A stretch of 64,000 nucleotides of DNA, taken from contig QFPM01000018.1 of assembly GCA_003248655.1 (NCBI GenBank), positions 41,008-105,007 on the forward strand, in the 5' to 3' direction. Below the pieces are notes generated by a model. It worked only from the letters and a program-made list of their open reading frames with translations, had not been told where the DNA came from and searched no databases. Of this stretch, positions 23,522 to 32,455 are shown in pieces; within the stretch, counting starts at the first letter, position 1; each line of letters starts with the position of its first letter. The DNA is from Microbacterium sp. (GTDB lineage Bacteria > Actinomycetota > Actinomycetes > Actinomycetales > Microbacteriaceae). Both the position numbers and the translations under genes were made by a program.

Positions 23522-25251
23522 GACGCCACCTCCGCGGGTACCGCGCGCGAGGCGAGCGTCACGACGGCGTCGGCGATGCCCCGCGCCGAGCGGCGGTGCG
23601 AGACGAGGACGACCGTCGCCCCGGCATCCGCCAGCGAGCGCACGCTCGCCCACAGGGCCGCTTCGGTGTCGGCGTCGAGGGCCGAGCTCGGCTCGTCGAG
23701 CGCGAGGACGGGCGCGAGCCCGCGCAGGTGCCGGTGGAGGGCGCGGGCGACCGCGACGCGCTGGGCCTGGCCACCCGACAGTCCCGAGCCCTGCACGCCG
23801 AGTTCGCGCGCGGGGTCGAGCGCGCTCGCCTGAGCGAGGGCGAGCGCCCGGCCCACGACCTCGGGGGTCGAGTCGGCGTCGCCGAGGGCGACGTTCGCGC
23901 CGATCGTGCCCGCAATGAGCCCCGGCTGCTGGCCCGCCCACGCGAGCCACGACGACGGTGCGAGGGTGGCGACCGGCATCCCATCGAGCGTGAGGGAGCC
24001 CTCGAACTCTGCCGCTCCGCGGAGGGCGGCGAGCAGGCTCGACTTGCCCGATCCGCTCGGGCCTTCGACGAGGGTGACGGTGCCGGGTGCGGCTGTGAAG
24101 GACACCTCGGGGAGGAGCAGGTCGCCGCGGCGGACCCGTAGGCCCCGCACATCGAGCGTCGCGCCGCTGCGTAGCTTCGGAGATCTGCGGTTCTTCGGAG
24201 ACTCTGACCCCATAGTCTCCGAGGTCGTGCTGATCTCCGAGGTTGTGCGAGGCGAGGGGGCGGCTGAGGATGCCGCGGCATCCAGCACCTCGAAGACGTC
24301 CTCCGTCGCAGCGACTCCCTCGGCGGCCGCGTGGAACTGCACGCCGACCTGGCGCAGCGGCAGGTACGCGTCGGGCGCGAGCAGCAGCACGAAGAGCCCG
24401 ACCGAGAGGGTGAGCGACCCGTCGATCAGACGGAAGCCGATCGACACGGCGACGATCGCGACCGAGATGGATGCCAGGAGCTCGAGCGCGAACCCGGAGA
24501 GGAACGACACGCGCAGCACCCGCATCGTCTCGCGGCGGTACGTGTCGGTCACCTGCTCGATCGAGCGCACGGCGCGGTGCTGGCGGCCGAAGACCTTGAG
24601 GGTCGACAGCCCCTGGACGGTGTCGGCGAACCGCGCCGCCAGGTGGCCGAGGGTGCGCCACTGCTTCTGCTGCACCGACTGCGTCGCGAGACCGATGAGC
24701 GCCATGAAAAGCGGGATGAGGGGGAGGGTCAGCAGCACCGTGAGGCCTGAGATCCAGTCCTGCCACCACATGACCGCCAGGAGCACGGGCGTCGCGATCG
24801 CCGTCAGCACGAGCTGGGGAAGGTAGCGCCCGAAGTACGCGTCGAGCGCCTCGAGGCCCCGGCCCGCGGTGACGGCGAGCTTCGCGCTGTTGCGCCCCGA
24901 GAGCCAGCCGGGCCCGAGGCGGTCGACCGCGGCGACCAGGCGCTCCCGCAGCTGCAGCTGCACGCGGGCGGCGGCGCGGGCCGAGAGCGCCTCGCGCGCC
25001 CAGACGAGGGCGGCACGCACCGCGACGACGGCGCCGAGGGCGACGAGCGTACGGGTGAGCTCTGCCGCCGGCATCCCGTCGATGACGCCCGTGATCGCCC
25101 GGGTGAGCAGCCACGCGAAGGCGACGACGACGAGCGTCTGGGCCGCGCCGATGACAGCGAGCGCGACGAAGAAGACGCGGGATGCGGTCGCGTAACGCAA
25201 CAGCCGCGGATCGACCGGGCGCATGCGCGCGGGAGCCTGGTCGGATGCCAT
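23518..25251 (-). CDS. cydD: Thiol-reductant ABC exporter subunit CydD
   Basis: A 577-residue half-transporter of the CydDC exporter required for cytochrome bd maturation. Membrane helices fill residues 20-320; the ATPase domain has Walker A GPSGSGKSS, signature LSGGQAQR and Walker B LALDEPSSA. Between them lies an odd linker of about 40 residues rich in Ser, Thr and Glu (ISTTSETMGSESPKN). That linker is encoded by a nested inverted repeat of lower GC than its surroundings. The ATG at 25251 is chosen; upstream ATGs fall in the terminator of cydB. It is separated from cydAB by a terminator. Confidence 0.93.
   Translation of the reverse strand: MASDQAPARMRPVDPRLLRYATASRVFFVALAVIGAAQTLVVVAFAWLLTRAITGVIDGMPAAELTRTLVALGAVVAVRAALVWAREALSARAAARVQLQLRERLVAAVDRLGPGWLSGRNSAKLAVTAGRGLEALDAYFGRYLPQLVLTAIATPVLLAVMWWQDWISGLTVLLTLPLIPLFMALIGLATQSVQQKQWRTLGHLAARFADTVQGLSTLKVFGRQHRAVRSIEQVTDTYRRETMRVLRVSFLSGFALELLASISVAIVAVSIGFRLIDGSLTLSVGLFVLLLAPDAYLPLRQVGVQFHAAAEGVAATEDVFEVLDAAASSAAPSPRTTSEISTTSETMGSESPKNRRSPKLRSGATLDVRGLRVRRGDLLLPEVSFTAAPGTVTLVEGPSGSGKSSLLAALRGAAEFEGSLTLDGMPVATLAPSSWLAWAGQQPGLIAGTIGANVALGDADSTPEVVGRALALAQASALDPARELGVQGSGLSGGQAQRVAVARALHRHLRGLAPVLALDEPSSALDADTEAALWASVRSLADAGATVVLVSHRRSARGIADAVVTLASRAVPAEVAS
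24178..24239. repeat. Nested inverted repeat inside the cydD linker
   Basis: Inner arms TCGGAGACT (24195-24203) and its complement (24214-24222) enclose ten bases. Outer arms CGGAGATC (24178-24185) and its complement (24232-24239) sit exactly nine bases beyond on each side. The whole 62-base unit is in frame within cydD and encodes the Ser/Thr linker. It is poorer in GC than the flanking gene, which suggests insertion. Confidence 0.65.
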
Positions 25252-25275
25252 GCTTCGATCCTGCCCTAACAAACG

Positions 25276-25311
25276 CCCGCAGGCCCCGGTCCTCCGTCCG
25301 GGGCCTGCGGG
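25276..25311 (-). terminator. Terminator after cydB
   Basis: A perfect 14-bp stem (CCCGCAGGCCCCGG) with an eight-base loop lies six bases after the cydB stop; on the minus strand it is followed by CGTTTGTT. It separates cydAB from cydDC, so the latter may have its own promoter or depend on read-through. Confidence 0.75.
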
Positions 25312-25316
25312 ACGAC

Positions 25317-26351
25317 TCAGTGGGCGCTGGCCAGTTCGGCCTTCTCGATGGTCGCCCGGGTGACGCGCTTGCGGAACACCCAGTACGTCCAGCCCTGGTA
25401 GAGCAGCACCAGCGGCAGGAAGATCACCGCGGCCCACGTCATGATCTGCAGCGTCATCTCGGTGCTCGACGCGTTCGAGATCGTGAGGCTGTACGCGTCA
25501 TCCGTCGTCGAGGGCATGACGTACGGGAAGAGCGCGAGCCACAGCGTGAGCACGGCGAACACGATCGTCACGGCGCCCGCGGCGAACGCGCGCCCGTCAC
25601 GGTCGACCCAGTTGAAGTAGACCGAGGCGAGGAGTGCGACGGCGGCGATCAGGCCACACGCGATGACCGCCCACGTGAGCGGGGCCTCGCGGCCGACGGC
25701 GATCAGGATCGTCCAGACGACGCATCCGGCGGCGAACAGCACGGTCGGGATCGCGAGCTTCTTGCCGAGCGCCTGCGCGTCGTGGTGCACCTGACCGTCG
25801 GTCTTGAGCCCCACGAAGTACACGCCGTGCAGGAAGAACAGCAGCAGCGTCGTCACGCCGACCCAGAGCCCGTAGGGGTTGAGGAGCGTGAAGAGGGTGC
25901 CGGTGAAGTTCTTGTCGGCGTCGATCGGGACGCCCTGCACGATGTTGCCGACGGCGACGCCCCACAGGAGGGCGGGCACGGCCGAGCCGACCACGATCAT
26001 CCAATCGAAGCGGCGCTTCCATTTGATGTCGTCGCGCTGGTGACGGTACTCGAACGAGACGCCGCGGGCGATGAGGGCGAGCAGGATCAGCAGCAGCGGC
26101 AGGTAGAAGCCCGAGAACAGCGTCGCGTACCACTCGGGGAACGCGGCGAACAGGCAGGCGCCGGCGACGATGACCCAGGTCTCGTTGAGGTCCCACACGG
26201 GGCCGATCGTGTTGATCACCTGACGGCGCGAGACTTCGTCCTTGCCGAGGAAGGGGAGGGACATCCCCACGCCGAAGTCGAACCCGTCGAGGACGAAGTA
26301 TCCGACGAAGAGAACTCCGACGATGAAGAACCAGAGGTATGCGAGGTCCAT
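25317..26351 (-). CDS. cydB: Cytochrome bd ubiquinol/menaquinol oxidase subunit II
   Basis: A 344-residue CydB with about nine membrane helices, the partner of CydA in the high-affinity terminal oxidase. It begins MDLAYLWFFIVGVLFVGYF and contains GFDFGVGMSLPFLG and NTIGPVWDLNETWVI, conserved CydB segments. It follows cydA by eight bases and is the last gene before a terminator. Confidence 0.97.
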   Translation of the reverse strand: MDLAYLWFFIVGVLFVGYFVLDGFDFGVGMSLPFLGKDEVSRRQVINTIGPVWDLNETWVIVAGACLFAAFPEWYATLFSGFYLPLLLILLALIARGVSFEYRHQRDDIKWKRRFDWMIVVGSAVPALLWGVAVGNIVQGVPIDADKNFTGTLFTLLNPYGLWVGVTTLLLFFLHGVYFVGLKTDGQVHHDAQALGKKLAIPTVLFAAGCVVWTILIAVGREAPLTWAVIACGLIAAVALLASVYFNWVDRDGRAFAAGAVTIVFAVLTLWLALFPYVMPSTTDDAYSLTISNASSTEMTLQIMTWAAVIFLPLVLLYQGWTYWVFRKRVTRATIEKAELASAH

Positions 26352-26359
26352 GTCAGCTC

Positions 26360-27805
26360 CTAGTAGACCGTCGACGGGGTTTCTTCGACCGCGAGCGCGG
26401 AGGGGTCCGGATCACCCGGTCCTGGCAGCGGCTGCGGTCCTTCGCGCACCGTCTTGAAGATGAGACCGAACTCGACCACCGCGAGGATGAGGTAGATCAG
26501 CGTGAAGGCGATCAGCGAGATCAGCACCGTCCAGCCGGGGACGTTCGGCGAGACGCCGTCTTCGGTCAGCATGAGGCCGAACACGATCCAGGGCTGGCGG
26601 CCCATCTCGGTGAAGATCCAGCCGGTGAGCGAGCCGAACAGGGCCAGCGGCGCCTGCCAGATCGCGACCTTCCACATCCACGGGGCGACCTCGCGCTTCG
26701 CGTTCTTGCGGGTGACCCACAGGCCCACGACGGCGATCAGCGTCGCGAGGGCGCCGAAGCCCATCATCCAGCGGAACGACCAGTAGGTGACCCAGAGGAT
26801 CGGAGCGAAGTTGCCGTTCACCTGGTCGGCGAACTGGGGGAACATCTCGGTTGTGTAGAGCGCGTTGAGGTCGTTGATGCCCTCGACGCAACCGTTGAAG
26901 TCGTGGGTCGAGAGGAACGCGAGCGCGTACGGGATGCGCAGCGACCAGATCTCTGCCGTCCCGTCGGGGGTGCCGATCGAGAAGAGCGAGAACGAGGCAT
27001 CCGCGCCGCAGGCGGTGTTGAACAGCGCCTCAGCGGCTGCCATCTTCATCGGCTGGGTCTGCACCATCACGAGGCCCAGCTGGTCGCCGGAGAGGAAGAC
27101 GCAGACAAAGCCGATGATCATCGCCCAGAGGCCGAAGCGCAGCGACGGGCGCATCATCTCTGCGTTCTGGTGACGTGCGAGATGCCAGGCGGATGCCGCG
27201 ATCACGACGCCGGCGGCGAACATGATGGAGGCGGAGAGGGTGTGCGGCAACTGCGTGAGGGCGACGGGGTTGGTCAGCACCTCGAAGAAGTTCGCCATCT
27301 CGGCGCGGTGGCCCGCCTGCGACATCTGGTAGCCCTGCGGGTTCTGCATGAACGCGTTCGCGGCGAGAATGAAGTACGCCGAGATCCACGTGCCGAACAC
27401 GGTGATCCAGATGCTCGCGAGGTGGAGGCCGCGCGGCAGCTTGTTCCACCCGAAGATCCAGAGGCCGATGAAGGTCGCCTCGAAGAAGAAGGCCATGAGG
27501 CCCTCGAAGGCGAGCGGAGCGCCAAACACGTCGCCGACGAAGCGGCTGTAGCTCGACCAGTTCATGCCGAACTGGAACTCCTGCACGATGCCGGTGACGA
27601 TACCCATCGCGAAGTTGATCAGGAAGATCTTCCCGAAGAACCGCGTCAGGTGGAGCCACTTCACGTCACCCGTGCGGTACCAGATCGTCTGGAAGATCGC
27701 GACGAACAGCGACATTCCGAGGGTCAGCGGCACGAAGATGAAGTGGTACAGCGTCGTTAGCCCGAACTGCCACCTGGCCAGCAGCAGCGGATCCAAGAAG
27801 TCCAT
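26360..27805 (-). CDS. cydA: Cytochrome bd ubiquinol/menaquinol oxidase subunit I
   Basis: A 481-residue CydA, the subunit that binds haems b558, b595 and d and reduces oxygen to water with high affinity. The N-terminus LLLARWQFGLTTLYHFIFVP includes the conserved histidine ligand, and GRQPWIVFGLMLTEDG is the family's later conserved region. The Q-loop region is short, as in actinobacterial enzymes. A GAGGAAGGA ribosome site precedes the ATG. The upstream regulator gene, read on the same strand, probably controls it. Confidence 0.97.
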   Translation of the reverse strand: MDFLDPLLLARWQFGLTTLYHFIFVPLTLGMSLFVAIFQTIWYRTGDVKWLHLTRFFGKIFLINFAMGIVTGIVQEFQFGMNWSSYSRFVGDVFGAPLAFEGLMAFFFEATFIGLWIFGWNKLPRGLHLASIWITVFGTWISAYFILAANAFMQNPQGYQMSQAGHRAEMANFFEVLTNPVALTQLPHTLSASIMFAAGVVIAASAWHLARHQNAEMMRPSLRFGLWAMIIGFVCVFLSGDQLGLVMVQTQPMKMAAAEALFNTACGADASFSLFSIGTPDGTAEIWSLRIPYALAFLSTHDFNGCVEGINDLNALYTTEMFPQFADQVNGNFAPILWVTYWSFRWMMGFGALATLIAVVGLWVTRKNAKREVAPWMWKVAIWQAPLALFGSLTGWIFTEMGRQPWIVFGLMLTEDGVSPNVPGWTVLISLIAFTLIYLILAVVEFGLIFKTVREGPQPLPGPGDPDPSALAVEETPSTVY

Positions 27806-27898
27806 CGTGGTCCTTCCTCACTCCGGCTCATCGTTGCGTGCCGGTCTTCCCTGGGACTGAAGGTACACAGCCCCTTCTCAGGGGCGGAGTGCACCCCG

Positions 27899-27909
27899 CC
27901 GTGAATAAT
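27899..27909 (+). promoter_or_regulatory. Motif CCGTGAATAAT upstream of cydA
   Basis: This 11-base word recurs identically, on the opposite strand, at 28540-28550 before the adjacent regulator gene. It lies 94 bases upstream of cydA, touching the regulator's stop codon. The shared motif suggests the regulator binds both promoters. Confidence 0.35.
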
Positions 27910-28532
27910 CAGGCCGGCTGCGGAATGTGCAGAAGCTGCACGACGCACTCGCGAGGATCGCACGACGGGCGCATTCCGTCGACCGCGAGGGGGCCGTCGG
28001 CGGCGCTCAGGACGCTCTGCATGATGCCGAGGTGGACGCGGCACAGCACCTCGCGGTGCTCCGCCTGGACCGATGCCTGCGCGCACGGCGTCAGTTCGAC
28101 CGTGAGCTCGCGCTCGTCGATCAGGGGGTCGAACCCTGCGTCGATGAGGTCTTCGACGAGCGCGTCGATCTGGTGGAGCGCGTCGGTGTCGAGCGCGGGG
28201 GTGTCGCCAGGGAGAACCCGTCGCATGAGGTCGCCGCGCTCGGCCGCCGCGCGGACGCGACGGTGCTGGACGGCACTCTGCGACGAGACGCCGTCGGTCG
28301 CGCTGTAGAGGACGCGCGGGCGTCCGCGGGTCGTGCGGTGCTCGGTCGCCGAGACGACGTATCCGTCGTCGATGAGCCGCTGCAGGTGCTCGCGCACCGT
28401 GTTGGCGTGCAGGTCGGTGGCCTCGACGAGTTCGGCGACCGTGCGCCGAGGTTGCTCCTGCAGCAGGTGCAGGATTTCGACGCGAGAGTAGTTGGAGATT
28501 GCGCTGTAGCCCGCTGGGCGACCTGTGGTCAT
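27909..28532 (-). CDS. Winged-helix regulator with four-cysteine C-terminal domain (SufR-like class)
   Basis: A 207-residue predicted ArsR-superfamily regulator of the COG2345 type. Residues 15-80 are a winged helix-turn-helix (SRVEILHLLQEQPRRTVAEL, then LHANTVREHLQRL and the wing RGRPRVLY). The C-terminal half holds C150, C164, C191 and C196, spaced C-X13-C-X26-C-X4-C, able to bind an iron-sulfur cluster or zinc. SufR proteins use similar cysteines to sense cluster status. Next to cydAB this suggests a redox, oxygen or nitric-oxide sensor of the bd oxidase. The start 28532 leaves room for a leaderless message; an ATG at 28541 is an alternative. Confidence 0.8.
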   Translation of the reverse strand: MTTGRPAGYSAISNYSRVEILHLLQEQPRRTVAELVEATDLHANTVREHLQRLIDDGYVVSATEHRTTRGRPRVLYSATDGVSSQSAVQHRRVRAAAERGDLMRRVLPGDTPALDTDALHQIDALVEDLIDAGFDPLIDERELTVELTPCAQASVQAEHREVLCRVHLGIMQSVLSAADGPLAVDGMRPSCDPRECVVQLLHIPQPA

Positions 28533-28539
28533 GCCACAC

Positions 28540-28550
28540 ATTATTCACGG
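28540..28550 (-). promoter_or_regulatory. Motif CCGTGAATAAT before the regulator gene
   Basis: Second copy of the word at 27899. Its AATAAT end lies eight bases before the regulator's ATG, the spacing of a -10 box for a leaderless transcript, so it may serve as promoter core and operator at once. Confidence 0.4.
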
Positions 28551-28733
28551 TTATTCCGCTTTCCGCTACTCCCTCGGTCGCGTGTCTGTTCGTGTCGCCC
28601 GATGCGGCAGGATTCTGTATCCGTTCACCTTGGCGTCGACTGTCGTTCGCTCGCCGCCGACAGGCTCGCGGGGAGCGTTGTGCGCGTCCCGAATGCGCCC
28701 GTTCACCCACCGCACCGACTCCCCGGGAGTGAG

Positions 28734-31490
28734 ATGTCTTCTTCGCGTCCGTCCGCCGGCCTTGCCGCATCCCTCGCCCTCGTCGCCCTGGTGGGCGCGG
28801 GCATCGCCGTCGTCGCTCCCGCGCAGGCGGCGGAGCGCGGCGTCGTCATCAACGAGGTGGAGTCGAACGGCGACGACGTCGACTGGATCGAGCTCTTCAA
28901 CGCGGGGCCGACCGCCGTCGACATCTCGGGCTGGCACGTGAAGGACAACGACGACACGAGGACGGATGCCATCGCCGCGGGCACCGTCCTCGCACCGGGC
29001 GCGTACTTCGTCTACGCGGAACCCGCCATGAGCTTCGGGCTCGGCAAGGCGGATGCCGCGCGCCTCTACCTCGCCGACGGCACGACGCTCGTGGACTCCT
29101 ACTCATGGACCCAGCACGCCGTGACGACCTTCGGTCGCTGCCCGAACGGGACGGGCGAGTTCGTCGACACCTCGGCGTCCAGCCGCGGCGCCGCGAACGT
29201 CTGCGCCGCACCGTCGCCGTCTCCGTCGGTGTCGCCCTCGCCGTCGGGTTCGGCCTCGCCGTCACCGTCGCCCACCGCGACCACCTCGCTGCCGGCCGCG
29301 GGCGCCCTCGTCGTGAACGAGGTCGAGTCCAACGGCGACGACACCGACTGGTTCGAGCTCTACAACACGACGGATGCCCCGATCGACATCTCGGGCTTCA
29401 TCGTCCGCGACAACGACAACGCCAAGCGCTATGACCTGCCGACGGGCTCGATCGTCCCGGCCCACGGCATCCTGCTCGTCGACCAGCTGACCGCGCACTC
29501 GCCGGGCTTCGACTTCGGGCTGGGTAACTCCGACCAGGTGCGGCTGTTCGCCCCGGACGGCACGACGCTCGTCGCGGAGGCGACGTGGTCCGTGCACGCC
29601 GCGACGACCTACGGGCTCTGCCCCGACGGCGTGGGTGAGCTGCAGCTGACGACGGTGTCGACCAAGGGCGCGCCCAACAACTGCTCGCTGCCCGTCGCGA
29701 TCAACGAGGTCGAGTCGAGCGGTGGGACCCCCGGTGACTGGATCGAGCTCGTCAACCTGTCGGATGCTGAAATCTCGGTGGCGGGTCTTGTCGTGACCGA
29801 CTCCGACACCGCGGGCCACCGCTACACGATCCCCGCGGGCACGACGATCGCCGCGCACGGGTACCTCGTTCTCGAAGAGGCAGCGTTCGACTTCGGGCTC
29901 GGCGGATCGGATGCCGTCCACCTCTTCGACACGGACGGTGTGACCGAACTGGATGCCACCTCGTGGACGACCCACGCGGGCACGACGTGGGGCCGCTGCA
30001 CCGACGCGACCGGCGAGTTCACCGTGACCGCGGCATCCACCAAGGGCGCCGCGAACCGCTGCACCGGCGAGGTCGTCGTCGAGACCTGGCCGGGCGGCGC
30101 GGACGTGCGTGTGCTCGACGACGAGGCGACCTTTGGGGGCGACCTCTCGGGCCTCGACTACGCCGACGGCGTGCTGTGGGCCGTCGAGAACGGCAACGGG
30201 CTGCTCTACCGCCTCGAGGGCGAGGGCTTCGCCCCGGCATCCGGCTGGGCCGCGGGCAAGGCGCTGCGATACCCGGACGGCACCGGCAAGGTCGACGCCG
30301 AGGGCGTGACCGCGGTCGGGAGCGCCGTGTACGTCTCGAGCGAGCGCAACAACGCACAGGGCTCGGTGAGCCGCCCGTCGGTGCTGCGGTTCGACCCGTC
30401 GGCATCCGGTGCCGAGCTCGTCGCGAACGCGGAGTGGAACCTCGCCGCCGACTCCCCGGGGCTCGGCGCGAACGCGGGGCTCGAGGGCATCACGTGGATC
30501 CCCGACTCGTGGCTCGTCGCGCAGGGCTTCGTCGACGCTCGCACGAGCGCGGCGTACGACCCGGCTCTCTACGCGGGTCACGGCGGCGGCGTGTTCTTCG
30601 TCGGCGTCGAGGGCACCGCGTCGGTGTACGCGTACGTCCTGCAGGACAGCGGCGCGTTCGCGCGCATCGCGACGATCGCGACGCCGTTCGCGCTCGTCGC
30701 CGACGTGCAGTTCGACCGGGGGCTCCTGTGGGTCGTCTGCGACGAGGCGTGCGATGGACGCACCGCGACCTACGAGATCGACGACGCGGGAGCGTTCGCT
30801 GCCTCCCACGTGTACGCGCGTCCCGCGAACGCGGCGAACGTCGCGAACGAGGGCTTCGCGATCGGCGCGGGCTGTGTCGAGGGCGTCGCGCAGACGTTCT
30901 ACGCCGACGACGCCGACACCGACGGATTCTCGCTGCGCAGCGGCACGCTCACGTGCACGACCGGCACGACGCCGACGGAACCCGAGCCCAGCCCCAGCCC
31001 GTCCGGGTCGCCCTCGGTCTCGCCGTCGCCGACCCCATCGACGACTGCGACGCTTCCCGTGACGGGCGGAGCGCCCGCCGAGAGCGCGCTGACCCAGGGT
31101 GCGCGCGGCGGCGTCACCGGCCCGAGTTCGGTGGTCGCGGGCGGCACGGTGACCCTCACGGTCCCGGGCGCGACGCCGGGCCAGCGGGTGCACGGCTGGC
31201 TCTTCTCGACGCCCACGGACCTGGGCGCTGCGACGGTGGGCGCCGGTCGCACCGTGACGTTGACGATCCCGGCATCCGTGCCGGCTGGCCAGCACCGCAT
31301 CGTCGTGACGGATGCCTCGGGCAACATCCTCGGGTGGACGAGCCTCGCCGTCACCGCTCGGGGAGCTGCCGGTTCGCTCGCCTCGACGGGTGGCGACGGC
31401 TCGGCGCAGGGCACGGCCGTCATCGGCGGCCTGCTGGCGCTCGTCGTCGGGGCTGCGCTCGTGCGGCGCCGTCGCGCGGTGCGCGCCTGA
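28734..31490 (+). CDS. Cell-wall-anchored lamin-tail-domain protein with C-terminal sortase signal
   Basis: A 918-residue exported protein. A signal peptide ends near residue 32 (APAQA-A). Three lamin-tail domains follow at about 36-155, 188-315 and 320-443, each opening with VINEVES or similar. A Ser/Pro linker separates the first two. Residues 445-740 form a beta-propeller-like region resembling esterase-like/phytase or SdiA-regulated domains (LDYADGVLWAVENGNGLLYRL). A second Ser/Pro linker leads to a small domain and a sorting signal at 882: LASTG, a membrane helix and RRRRAVR, suiting a class E sortase. The start 28734 follows GGGAGTGAG; the upstream open frame is antisense to the regulator. 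Confidence 0.85.
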   Translation: MSSSRPSAGLAASLALVALVGAGIAVVAPAQAAERGVVINEVESNGDDVDWIELFNAGPTAVDISGWHVKDNDDTRTDAIAAGTVLAPGAYFVYAEPAMSFGLGKADAARLYLADGTTLVDSYSWTQHAVTTFGRCPNGTGEFVDTSASSRGAANVCAAPSPSPSVSPSPSGSASPSPSPTATTSLPAAGALVVNEVESNGDDTDWFELYNTTDAPIDISGFIVRDNDNAKRYDLPTGSIVPAHGILLVDQLTAHSPGFDFGLGNSDQVRLFAPDGTTLVAEATWSVHAATTYGLCPDGVGELQLTTVSTKGAPNNCSLPVAINEVESSGGTPGDWIELVNLSDAEISVAGLVVTDSDTAGHRYTIPAGTTIAAHGYLVLEEAAFDFGLGGSDAVHLFDTDGVTELDATSWTTHAGTTWGRCTDATGEFTVTAASTKGAANRCTGEVVVETWPGGADVRVLDDEATFGGDLSGLDYADGVLWAVENGNGLLYRLEGEGFAPASGWAAGKALRYPDGTGKVDAEGVTAVGSAVYVSSERNNAQGSVSRPSVLRFDPSASGAELVANAEWNLAADSPGLGANAGLEGITWIPDSWLVAQGFVDARTSAAYDPALYAGHGGGVFFVGVEGTASVYAYVLQDSGAFARIATIATPFALVADVQFDRGLLWVVCDEACDGRTATYEIDDAGAFAASHVYARPANAANVANEGFAIGAGCVEGVAQTFYADDADTDGFSLRSGTLTCTTGTTPTEPEPSPSPSGSPSVSPSPTPSTTATLPVTGGAPAESALTQGARGGVTGPSSVVAGGTVTLTVPGATPGQRVHGWLFSTPTDLGAATVGAGRTVTLTIPASVPAGQHRIVVTDASGNILGWTSLAVTARGAAGSLASTGGDGSAQGTAVIGGLLALVVGAALVRRRRAVRA

Positions 31491-31496
31491 GGGCGG

Positions 31497-32431
31497 TCAG
31501 GGCTGGGGTGCCCGGTGGGCCTCGAAGAACGCCCAGAGTTGCGCCGTGGCATCCCACCCCGTGTACACGACCTCGCCCGAGGGTGTGTCCGATCCGTTCG
31601 GCGAGGGCCACTCGTGGCCGTAGCCCGCGACGCTGACGAGCTGCACCGTCCGGCCTTCCGGGCAGGATGCCGTGGTGAACGTCAAGGGCTGTTCGTCGGT
31701 GACGACGTCGGGCTCGCACCCGGCGCCTTCGTCCACAGGGCGTGCACGTCGGCCTGTGACGTAGCGTCGATGTGCGCCGTGCCGACCGTCGACCTGCCAC
31801 CGTCGTAGAGCACGCGCGTGTCGGCGGTGCCATGGATCGCCATGACCGACAGCGGCCCGGGAGGGGTGCACTCGTAGCCGACCGGGATCGTCCCGGCGAC
31901 AGGCCCGATCGCGGCGAACAGCGTCGTCTCGCACCCGAGTCGGTACGACATCATCGCCCCGTTCGACATGCCCGTCGCGAAGACCGCCGCGGGGTCGATC
32001 GGGACCGCCGCCGCGATGTCGGCGACGACCGTTTCGATGAAGGCGACGTCGTCGACATCCGTGCGGTTGGATGCGCCACAGCAGTCGCCGCCCGCGTTCC
32101 ACGCGCGCCCGAGCCCGTCGGGGAAGGCCACGACGACGTGCTCGGCGTCGGCGAGGGCATCCCACCCGTAGGAGCGTTCGGCTTGCGCACCGCTGCCGAA
32201 CCCGCCGTGCATCATGACGACGAGCGGTGCGGGGGAGGTGAGTCCCTCGGGGACGTACAGGCGGTAGCTGCGGTTCGTGCCGTCGACCGTCAGTTCGTGG
32301 GCCGACGAGCCGGTCGCGACGGTGAGGGTCGGGGTCGGGGTCAGGTTTTGTCTGCCGTCGCGCAGCCCGCACCCCGCCACGGCGACGGCGCAGCACACCA
32401 GCAGCACCACGAGCGCCGCGAGTCGTCTCAC
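31497..32431 (-). pseudogene. Frameshifted LpqC-like esterase/PHB-depolymerase lipoprotein
   Basis: An alpha/beta hydrolase lipoprotein of about 310 residues when both frames are joined. The first frame gives a lipobox (AVAGC), LVVMMHGGFGSG, the nucleophile elbow GMSNGAMMSY and the acid region GTADTRVLYDGG, then runs into a stop. The second frame supplies the missing tail with GYGHEWP, the catalytic histidine, ending at 31497. The shift lies between about 31711 and 31740. Either the gene is recently inactivated or the sequence carries a one-base error in GC-rich DNA; both halves keep family residues, so the break is recent. Confidence 0.8.
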
Positions 32432-32455
32432 GCTCGCGATTCTAGATCTCCCGCG

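Noticed and set aside
27927..28733. N-terminal extension of the lamin-tail protein
   Set aside because: The extension is antisense to the regulator, and a signal peptide begins at 28734.
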